Assembly (NCBI GenBank): GCA_027365375.1
Contig: DAHXNM010000270.1
Coordinates: 1-16,297 of the forward strand
Direction: 5' to 3'
Length of the DNA stretch: 16,297 nt
Origin: Ferrimicrobium sp.
GTDB taxonomy: Bacteria; Actinomycetota; Acidimicrobiia; Acidimicrobiales; Acidimicrobiaceae
The notes below the pieces were generated by a model that had not been told where the DNA came from, did no database searches, and saw only the letters and a list, made by a program, of their open reading frames with translations. Both the position numbers and the translations under genes were made by a program. This document shows positions 1-5,315 of this stretch, one piece after another. Position 1 is the stretch's first letter; each line of letters begins with the position of its first letter.

Positions 1-305
1 GCACCAGCAGGAGCTACTTGTTTTTGCGGTTAGCCGGATGCCGCCAGCTATGTATGGAAGCTCACGCTCGATCAACGCAAGCTAGCGGTCAAGCTCGCCT
101 CTGTCGCTCGTCGTGTGGCTATGTAGACGACGTAGACCTACATGCTCCAGGAGTAGTATATCGCGCTAGGACTTTCGGACCAAGGACGTGGAGCGGCGTT
201 CTACGTTACCAACCACAGCGACACCGGAATGGGGAAGACCGTTCCGGTCCACCCACACGGTAGAACTCGGTTGTGCCCACTGCTTAGAGCGATTGATCGC
301 CTGAG
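1..305. other. No supported gene
   Basis: An 81-codon open frame on the plus strand (18-263) is Arg/Ser/Cys-rich, has no convincing ribosome binding site and resembles no family I know. I see no RNA gene or clear repeat here. The stretch lies downstream of the minus-strand gene at 306-689 and may hold its transcript end, but I find no stem followed by a T run. Confidence 0.5.
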
Positions 306-689
306 TTAATACGGAAGCTCCTCTGGCAGACAGTTGCGATAGTCAGGCTCGCCTAGCGCTGGGAGATGGATTGCTTTTATCGTTGTGTTGCCGTCTAAAA
401 TCGCTTTTGCGACGCGGTGCATCCCGTCCATGACATCGCCGTCGAGGCTCAGCAGGATGGGGTAGGTCAGATCCGCTTCAAGGATCAACTTTGTGTGCTC
501 GATGACCTCGCGGACCGTCGGCAACTCGGAGCTTGTGTAGAACCAGTAAGGTGTGTTGACGTCGGTAATGGAGGCAAGTGCGACGTTCTCAATTGGTAGT
601 CCATCACTCAGATCGATGAGCCGATCGACATCGAACGCATCAAACCCACTACCGCTCCTGGCTATACAAAAGTGATATTGCTTTCGCAT
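306..689 (-). CDS. ParB-like nuclease-fold domain protein (hypothetical)
   Basis: A 127-aa protein without signal peptide or membrane segment. The centre holds Pro-Thr-Val-Arg-Glu-Val-Ile-Glu-His and then ADLTYPILLSLDGDVMDGMH followed by Arg-Val-Ala-Lys-Ala. The D-G-x-x-R core after an 'I-x-L-S-x-D-G' strand is the signature of the ParB/Srx-type N-terminal fold, and the protein ends in a conserved-looking E-E-L-P-Y. Single-domain proteins of this type are known widely and are usually annotated as ParB-like; they lack the helix-turn-helix and dimerisation domains needed for chromosome segregation, so a role in parABS partition is unlikely. Its reaction and substrate are unknown to me. The gene stands alone. 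No Shine-Dalgarno is visible before the ATG, but a TAGACT box ends 6 nt upstream, which suggests a leaderless mRNA. The reading frame looks real; the function is only a fold assignment. Confidence 0.75.
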   Translation of the reverse strand: MRKQYHFCIARSGSGFDAFDVDRLIDLSDGLPIENVALASITDVNTPYWFYTSSELPTVREVIEHTKLILEADLTYPILLSLDGDVMDGMHRVAKAILDGNTTIKAIHLPALGEPDYRNCLPEELPY

Positions 690-695
690 GGGCGC

Positions 696-701
696 AGTCT
701 A
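696..701 (-). promoter_or_regulatory. Candidate -10 box, leaderless start of the ParB-like gene
   Basis: On the minus strand TAGACT is followed by six bases (GCGCCC) and then the ATG at 689. This spacing would put the transcription start at or next to the A of the start codon. No good -35 hexamer is visible 16-18 bp further upstream; a palindrome occupies part of that interval. Confidence 0.35.
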
Positions 702-710
702 ACTCATTGG

Positions 711-722
711 TCTTCTAGAAGA
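711..722. promoter_or_regulatory. Perfect 12-bp palindrome, possible operator
   Basis: TCTTCTAGAAGA is identical on both strands. It lies in the spacer/-35 area of the proposed promoter of the minus-strand gene at 306-689, where a dimeric regulator would block polymerase. No second copy was noticed nearby, so function is inferred from position alone. Confidence 0.3.
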
Positions 723-1034
723 TGAGGCACTACTGCGGAGTATGTTTGGCAGTGAGTTCTCCTTCTCAAACTACCCGTTTTGGACTCCAATGTCGTATGA
801 ACCCACTGTAGCTGTCGTCGGCCGCTTTATCTGGAGGTGCACATGCGTCCGTCCAACGACTATTCGAGCATCTTTGATAGAGGACGGCCTCGTCTCTGCG
901 ATTCTCGCGAGTAAATTCTGCCCTGAGTCAGACCGTTGAAGGGCGGATTGTTATACTCGACAGGCTAGACAGCCACCTCGTTTTATGAGATAACTGCATG
1001 CTGTTGTGGACTAGCTCAAGCTGCGGTGGAGGGC
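723..1034. other. Intergenic, no supported gene
   Basis: A 65-codon plus-strand open frame (742-939) has no ribosome binding site and no recognisable motif. No tRNA fold or terminator stem with a T run was found. The stretch separates the 3' end of the small membrane gene (ending 1035) from the upstream side of the ParB-like gene. Confidence 0.5.
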
Positions 1035-1196
1035 TCAGCCTTTCTTGGCGAATCGCATATATACCGTCAAAAATAAAACGACGATGCCTACATTCACTAT
1101 CAATCTTTCCAACGGCTTGCTGCGAAGGAAGAGCAGATCTACACCGACAATGATGGCTATCATCACAACGATATAAACCACCGTTGATGTGCTCAT
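1035..1196 (-). CDS. Small membrane protein with two predicted helices
   Basis: The protein has 53 aa from the ATG at 1196. Residues about 5-22 (starting VVYIVVMIAIIVG) form one hydrophobic helix, a short loop with Arg-Ser-Lys-Pro-Leu-Glu-Arg follows, then a second helix (about 30-47) and the basic tail Arg-Phe-Ala-Lys-Lys-Gly. The clean hydrophobic/charged alternation and positive ends argue for a real inner-membrane micro-protein with a hairpin topology. An in-frame ATG at 1232 would add 12 residues (MQLSLRLVANRT); neither start has a strong Shine-Dalgarno, and I prefer the shorter form because the extension is polar and unlike a membrane N-terminus. I do not recognise a family, and no neighbour suggests a job. 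Confidence 0.55.
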   Translation of the reverse strand: MSTSTVVYIVVMIAIIVGVDLLFLRSKPLERLIVNVGIVVLFLTVYMRFAKKG

Positions 1197-1232
1197 TGTT
1201 CTATTCGCCACCAAGCGTAAGCTTAGTTGCAT

Positions 1233-1539
1233 TATCGCGTCCAGTGGAGCTGTTGTGGAGTTAAATTTGGCGCATCTTCCTCACGTGCACGGATCGCGGT
1301 TTTATGTGGGTGATAGTCCATCGATGCACGGCCTTGCCAACTACTGGCACCGAGTTATTTGAGTCGATACAGACTCTGGTGGTTGGCCTGATCGGTGTCG
1401 GCTCGCCTCGGATCGAGATTGGCGCCCGAGAGGCGTGGAGGTCATGGGTGCTAACTATATTGTCTTGTCACTATTCCACTATTGTTTGTGGTGGGTTCCT
1501 TGCTCTGGCTTGGCTGTGCTTACAGAGTGAACTATTCCT
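1233..1539. other. Intergenic, no supported gene
   Basis: An 83-codon plus-strand frame (1304-1555) starts without a ribosome binding site and ends inside the hairpin described next. Its composition (scattered Cys, Trp, Ile) resembles chance translation, though its second half is hydrophobic. The segment may hold the promoter and long leader of the nitrobindin-uppS operon. Confidence 0.4.
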
Positions 1540-1566
1540 CCGGCGGCTTGTGTGAAGCTTCGCCGG
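1540..1566 (+). promoter_or_regulatory. Strong hairpin in the leader of the nitrobindin-uppS operon
   Basis: CCGGCG (1540-1545) pairs with CGCCGG (1561-1566), and inside it GCTT (1546-1549) pairs with AAGC (1555-1558), leaving a GTGTG loop and a two-T bulge. No T run follows, so it is not a typical intrinsic terminator in the plus direction. It could be a structured leader element or a transcription end for the other strand. Confidence 0.4.
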
Positions 1567-1602
1567 GTCTGTCTGATCTCCGCTGACCGATGCTCTTTGG
1601 GT

Positions 1603-1628
1603 TTGCCTCCTATGCTGGCAGGAGGTAA
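1603..1628 (+). promoter_or_regulatory. Hairpin that would mask an AGGAGGT ribosome-binding-like sequence
   Basis: TTGCCTCC (1603-1610) can pair with GGAGGTAA (1621-1628) through a 10-nt loop, with one G-U pair. The right arm is a near-ideal Shine-Dalgarno, but the nearest in-frame start, TTG at 1640, is 14 nt away, which is too far for efficient use. It may regulate entry into the nitrobindin gene or mark a short leader ORF. Confidence 0.3.
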
Positions 1629-1663
1629 CGCTAAGCTCATTGACGAGTCGGTGTCGGAGGGGC

Positions 1664-2122
1664 ATGGTTTTTCGTAACGCAATACAGGGTCGCTGGATCG
1701 GGAAGGGTCGCGGGTGGTATCCTGCTATCGCGGAATTCGAATACCAAGAGACGCTTGAGATCACCGACACGGGACGCCCATTCTTAACATATCGGCAGAG
1801 TACTCAGGCGAGTGACGGCTCGCCTCTCCACACCGAGGTAGGGTACTTTCGGTTTTTGTCAGATGATCGACTGGAGTTTGTGGTGGCGCAGCCTACCGGT
1901 ATTAGTGAGGTCCTGACAGGATCGGTCGAACCGACTGAGGATGGATATCGAGCCTTGTTGCAGGCTCAGCAGGTGGCGCGGACGGAGACCTCGAAGTTGG
2001 TCGATTCCACCAACCGAAGGTTCCTCTTGCGAGGTGAGTCGTTGTCAGTTGGGTTTTCGATGGCAGCTATGGGCCAGCCGATGCAGCCCCACCTTAGCTC
2101 AGAACTAAGGCGGGATGTATGA
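1664..2122 (+). CDS. Nitrobindin family heme-binding beta-barrel protein
   Basis: A 152-aa cytoplasmic protein. The N-terminus has the family signature G-x-W-x-G-x-G-x-G-x-Y-P (GRWIGKGRGWYPAIAEFEY, residues 9-27), followed by barrel strands with G-R-P-F-L-T-Y and the F-V-V-A-Q-P-T-G-I-x-E-V strand. It ends in M-A-A-M-G-Q-P-x-x-x-H-L, where His143 matches the proximal heme ligand of nitrobindins (also called FABP-like or THAP4-like). Characterised relatives bind ferric heme and react with NO or isomerise peroxynitrite. I chose ATG 1664, preceded by GGAGG with a short 3-nt gap; TTG at 1640 would add MTSRCRRG, which family members do not need. The stop overlaps the uppS start (ATGA), so the two are translationally coupled at the head of a four-gene operon. 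Family assignment is firm; the physiological substrate is not shown. Confidence 0.88.
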   Translation: MVFRNAIQGRWIGKGRGWYPAIAEFEYQETLEITDTGRPFLTYRQSTQASDGSPLHTEVGYFRFLSDDRLEFVVAQPTGISEVLTGSVEPTEDGYRALLQAQQVARTETSKLVDSTNRRFLLRGESLSVGFSMAAMGQPMQPHLSSELRRDV

Positions 2123-2847
2123 TCGAGGGGATCGATCCAGCCAAGATCCCCGTCCATGTTGGATGTGTTATGGACGGAAACGGCCGCTGGGCGCAACAAT
2201 TTGGTCTCCCTCGTACCGAGGGACACGCGGCGGGGGAGCAGGCTCTGCTTGATACCGTTTATGGTGCTCTCGATCTTGGCGTTACGTGGTTGACGGTGTA
2301 CGCCTTCTCTACCGAGAATTGGCGGCGTCCGAGCGATGAGGTTCGTTTCCTGATGAACTTCAATAGGGGGTTGTTGCGCCGGCGCAGGGACGAGCTTAAC
2401 GATCTCGGGGTGCGAATTCGCTTTATTGGTCGGCGCAATTGGCGTGTACCTCGATCCGTTTTACGAGAGATGGATCGAGCCGAGGAGTTGACCAGGGGCA
2501 ACACAACGCTAACGCTGACGATGGCTTTTAACTACGGTGGCCGAGCTGAGATAGTCGATGCCGTTCAGGCGATCGTGGCAGAAGGTCACCGTCCGAGCCA
2601 GATCAATGATTCGCTTATCGCTTCCCATCTTTATCAACCAGAGATGCCAGATCCTGATCTTGTGATTCGAACCTCGGGTGAGTTTAGGATCTCGAATTTC
2701 TTGCTCTGGCAGATGGCCTACTCAGAGCTTGTCTTTGTGGACGAGTACTGGCCGGATTTCCGCAGAGAGCATCTGTTCGACGCGGTGCGACTCTACCAGG
2801 GGAGGTCACGTCGTTACGGGGGAGTCAAGGAGCAACGCCGCCGATGA
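2119..2847 (+). CDS. uppS: Isoprenyl transferase (undecaprenyl/polyprenyl diphosphate synthase, cis type)
   Basis: A 242-aa cis-prenyltransferase that condenses isopentenyl diphosphates onto an allylic primer to make the long-chain lipid carrier for peptidoglycan and other envelope glycans. The diagnostic V-M-D-G-N-G-R-W-A is at 17-25, with Asp19 the Mg/diphosphate aspartate. FSTENWRRPSDEV (63-75) is conserved region III, FNYGGRAEIVDAV (137-149) follows, and IRTSGEFRISNFLLWQ (183-198) with S-E-L-V-F-V-D-E-Y-W-P-D is the C-terminal isopentenyl diphosphate and dimer region; Ser replaces the first Gly of the usual R-T-G-G-E. Its ATG overlaps the nitrobindin stop and AAGGCGGG lies just upstream. 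Its own stop overlaps the next gene in the same way. Actinobacteria often have more than one cis-prenyltransferase with different chain length, so the exact product length cannot be fixed from sequence alone. Confidence 0.96.
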   Translation: MIEGIDPAKIPVHVGCVMDGNGRWAQQFGLPRTEGHAAGEQALLDTVYGALDLGVTWLTVYAFSTENWRRPSDEVRFLMNFNRGLLRRRRDELNDLGVRIRFIGRRNWRVPRSVLREMDRAEELTRGNTTLTLTMAFNYGGRAEIVDAVQAIVAEGHRPSQINDSLIASHLYQPEMPDPDLVIRTSGEFRISNFLLWQMAYSELVFVDEYWPDFRREHLFDAVRLYQGRSRRYGGVKEQRRR

Positions 2848-3026
2848 AGGTCGTATACGTGATCGCGAGGATCCTGGCGTGGTTGATCGGTCTCGGTCTC
2901 ATCTTCGTCGCCCTGGTGGCGATCAAAGGAGGCGCCGCACAACTCGGAGGCTTGATGATTTTGGTTGTGGTGCTCATTGGGCTGTTGGTGCTCGGTGGGC
3001 GTCGGCAGCGTTTTCGTAATCGATGA
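2844..3026 (+). CDS. Small two-helix membrane protein between uppS and recO
   Basis: A 60-aa protein with helix 1 about residues 3-26 (ILAWLIGLGLIFVALVAIKG) and helix 2 about 34-51 (LGGLMILVVVLIGLLVLGG), then a basic tail (Arg-Arg-Gln-Arg-Phe-Arg-Asn-Arg), predicting a membrane hairpin with a cytoplasmic C-terminus. AAGGAG sits 11 nt before the ATG. The start overlaps the uppS stop and the stop overlaps the recO start, both as ATGA, which is strong evidence that the gene is translated as part of the operon. I know no function; the position next to a lipid-carrier synthase makes an envelope or membrane-partner role possible, but this is inference only. Confidence 0.8.
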   Translation: MKVVYVIARILAWLIGLGLIFVALVAIKGGAAQLGGLMILVVVLIGLLVLGGRRQRFRNR

Positions 3027-3772
3027 AGTCATACCCGGATCGTGCAGTTGTGATCCGAACCTGGCCACTCGGTGAGTCGGATAGGATCGTCAGCCTCTTC
3101 ACTCGCGAGCATGGCAAACTGCGAGCGGTGGCAAAGGGCGTACGTGGCGCCAAGAGTCGGATGTCGGGGCTAATACAGCCAACCAGCGAGATCGATGTTT
3201 TGCTATACCGGGGCAGGGAGCTCGATGTCATCCAGCAGGCGACGCTAGTGAGTTCGCATATGGCTCGAGTCGGAGTGGATCCTGGTCAGTTTGGTTCAGC
3301 ACTGGAGTGGCTTGAGACGATAGATAACCTTACGCTAGATCGGCATCCAGATCCAGTGGTCTATGAACTTATGAATCGTGGTTTACGGCTGCTCCATGAT
3401 GAACCAGCCCCCTCCTTGTTGGGCGCACTTCTCATGCGACTTCTCGATATCGAAGGATATGCCCCCAACCTGTCTAGGTGCGGACAGTGTGGAGCCACTG
3501 GCCCCTTTGCTGGTTTTGACTTCGCAAGTTCGGCACCCAGATGCCAAGGATGTGGAGGAGAGTCGATAACGCCAGAGATCCTCGGTAAAACGGCTTCAGT
3601 CCTTGCTCACCGCGTCAGCGAGGTTCTTGCCGATGAGAACGTAGGGACTGGACGTGATTTTGAGGGCTTTGCCATCCGTTTGGTCAAGGAGGTGGTGGGC
3701 AGAGGTCTTCGCTCCACTGGGGTAATCGCAACACTCCTAGAGCCTCGATCGGTCCAAACTCAGGGATCCTAG
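3023..3772 (+). CDS. recO: DNA repair protein RecO
   Basis: A 249-aa RecFOR-pathway protein that loads RecA onto SSB-coated single-stranded gaps and anneals strands. The N-terminal OB fold is clear: RAVVIRTWPLGESDRIVSLF (7-26), then T-R-E-H-G-K-L-R-A-V-A-K-G-V-R (27-41). A helical C-terminal domain carries a Cys4 zinc site, C153-x2-C156 and C174-x2-C177, as in many Gram-positive and actinobacterial RecO proteins. Length is typical for the family. Translation is probably coupled to the preceding membrane gene through an ATGA overlap, and no separate Shine-Dalgarno is evident. The gene ends the operon; only 45 bp separate it from glyS. Confidence 0.95.
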   Translation: MKSYPDRAVVIRTWPLGESDRIVSLFTREHGKLRAVAKGVRGAKSRMSGLIQPTSEIDVLLYRGRELDVIQQATLVSSHMARVGVDPGQFGSALEWLETIDNLTLDRHPDPVVYELMNRGLRLLHDEPAPSLLGALLMRLLDIEGYAPNLSRCGQCGATGPFAGFDFASSAPRCQGCGGESITPEILGKTASVLAHRVSEVLADENVGTGRDFEGFAIRLVKEVVGRGLRSTGVIATLLEPRSVQTQGS

Positions 3773-3805
3773 TCTCGGATAACCAGGCTGATAAGCTCCT
3801 CCTAT

Positions 3806-3811
3806 TACAAT
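3806..3811 (+). promoter_or_regulatory. Candidate -10 box, leaderless glyS transcript
   Basis: TACAAT is followed by CCCGAT and then the glyS ATG at 3818, so transcription from this box would start at or next to the start codon. No Shine-Dalgarno lies in the 25 nt before the ATG, which fits a leaderless message. No good -35 sequence is visible. Confidence 0.45.
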
Positions 3812-3817
3812 CCCGAT

Positions 3818-5152
3818 ATGCCTGATCTTGATCGAATGGAAGCAATTGTCAGCCTCGCGAAACAACGGGGGTTCATTTTTCCGTCGGCGGAGATCTATGG
3901 AGGATTTCGATCGACCTACGATTATGGTCCCCTCGGTGCCTTGATGCTGCGTAACGTTCGCAATGCTTGGTGGAACTTTATGGTCCAGCAGCGATCGAAT
4001 GTAGTTGGAATCGAGGCGGCGATACTGTCGAGTCCTAAAATTTGGGAGGCTTCTGGGCATCTGGCCGGCTTCACCGATCCACTGGTGGATTGTCGTAAGT
4101 GTGGCTCGCGGTGGCGGGAGGACCAGATCGAGGGCGTATGTCCAAATTGTGGATCCTCTGACCTCACGGAGTCGCGAGACTTCAACCTGATGTTCAAGAC
4201 ATTTGTAGGTCCAGTGGCAGACGATGCATCTGTCGCCTATCTACGCCCGGAGACCGCTCAAGGGATGTTCGTGAACTTCCCATTAGTTCAGCGTGCGCTT
4301 CGGCTGAAACCTCCGTTTGGGATAGCCCAACTTGGTAAGTCATTCCGCAACGAGATCACCCCTGGGAACTTCGTCTTTCGCACCCGAGAATTCGACCAGA
4401 TGGAGATGGAGTTCTTCACGCCACCAGAACTCGCTGACCGCTATTTCGACTACTGGGTGAACGAACGCTATCAGTGGTACCGAACGCTTGGGATCCCAGC
4501 GGATGAGCTGCGTCTGCGTCCGCACGAGGCCGACGAACTCTCTCACTATTCCAAAGGCACCGTAGATGTCGAGTATCTGTTCCCATGGGGTTTCGGGGAG
4601 CTCGAAGGGATAGCAAATCGAGGAACCTATGATCTCAATGCGCACGCGACCCACTCGGGCGAGGACATGAGCTACTTCGACCCTCAAACTAATGAGCGAT
4701 ACTTGCCGAACGTGATCGAACCAGCTGGAGGTGTTACTAGGGCGATGATGGCCTTTCTGCTCTCGGCCTATGACCGTGATGAGGTTGGAGGTGAGGAACG
4801 CACGGTGTTGAGACTGTCGCCGCTACTGGCACCATACACTGTCGCGGTATTGCCGCTCTCGAAGAAGGCAGAACTCCAGCCTGTTTCTGATGCCATGTTC
4901 GCCAGCTTGGCTATGGAGTTCAGTTGTGACTTCGATGTCACCCAGTCAATTGGTCGTCGGTATAGGCGTCAAGACGAGATTGGTACCCCCTTCTGCGTCA
5001 CTGTGGATTTTGACACCCTTGAGGACAATGCAGTCACGGTTCGGGATCGTGACACCACTAAGCAGGTGAGAGTTCCGGTGGCTGAAGTTACCAGCTATCT
5101 TCGTGCTCAGTTGGGTTCGATGGCAAAGCCACATGCAACTCCTTTTGTCTAA
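3818..5152 (+). CDS. glyS: Glycyl-tRNA synthetase, alpha2 class II type
   Basis: A 444-aa dimeric enzyme that charges tRNA-Gly with glycine in the cytoplasm. The N-terminus (EAIVSLAKQRGFIFPSAEIY, 8-27, then Gly-Gly) and Y-D-Y-G-P-L-G (34-40) are typical. The insertion has a Cys4 zinc site at C92, C95, C108 and C111. YLRPETAQGMFVNF (141-154) binds substrate, motif 2 is F-R-N-E-I-x-P-x-N-F-x-F-R-T-R-E-F (177-192), and motif 3 is in VIEPAGGVTRAMMAF near residue 300. The C-terminal anticodon-binding domain follows from about residue 340. This is the single-chain bacterial/eukaryotic-like enzyme, not the alpha2beta2 form. ATG 3818 is taken as start with a leaderless signal; ATG 3836 (MEAIVSLAK) is possible and would remove six residues. 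No T-box is present, because only 45 bp separate it from recO. Confidence 0.96.
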   Translation: MPDLDRMEAIVSLAKQRGFIFPSAEIYGGFRSTYDYGPLGALMLRNVRNAWWNFMVQQRSNVVGIEAAILSSPKIWEASGHLAGFTDPLVDCRKCGSRWREDQIEGVCPNCGSSDLTESRDFNLMFKTFVGPVADDASVAYLRPETAQGMFVNFPLVQRALRLKPPFGIAQLGKSFRNEITPGNFVFRTREFDQMEMEFFTPPELADRYFDYWVNERYQWYRTLGIPADELRLRPHEADELSHYSKGTVDVEYLFPWGFGELEGIANRGTYDLNAHATHSGEDMSYFDPQTNERYLPNVIEPAGGVTRAMMAFLLSAYDRDEVGGEERTVLRLSPLLAPYTVAVLPLSKKAELQPVSDAMFASLAMEFSCDFDVTQSIGRRYRRQDEIGTPFCVTVDFDTLEDNAVTVRDRDTTKQVRVPVAEVTSYLRAQLGSMAKPHATPFV

Positions 5153-5170
5153 GTAATCCACGTAGCTGGC

Positions 5171-5176
5171 TATACT
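5171..5176 (+). promoter_or_regulatory. Candidate -10 box upstream of ppdK
   Basis: TATACT in the glyS-ppdK gap, with TTGTCT (5145-5150) as a possible but too distant -35 (20-bp spacer). It would leave a leader of about 130 nt before the ppdK GTG. The rest of the gap (5177-5315) is purine-rich and I see no riboswitch that I can name. Confidence 0.3.
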
Positions 5177-5315
5177 CAGTTGGCATACCTCGGCAACGTC
5201 GCTGACAGGTAGTACGCCGCCACAAGCGGGCAGGGACAAGACTGGAGCGGCCAGACGGAGGGAGAACAGCCCGTTCGTCGCGCGTTCAGTGCAGGCAGAT
5301 GGTAAGGAGACGACC

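Noticed and set aside
742..939. 65-codon plus-strand frame
   Set aside because: No start signal, no motif, composition like random translation.
1304..1555. 83-codon hydrophobic plus-strand frame as a membrane protein gene
   Set aside because: No ribosome binding site, irregular composition, and its end runs into a strong hairpin; not convincing as coding.
5177..5315. Riboswitch in the ppdK leader
   Set aside because: The leader is long enough, but I could not match any known aptamer core or find a terminator or anti-terminator pair.
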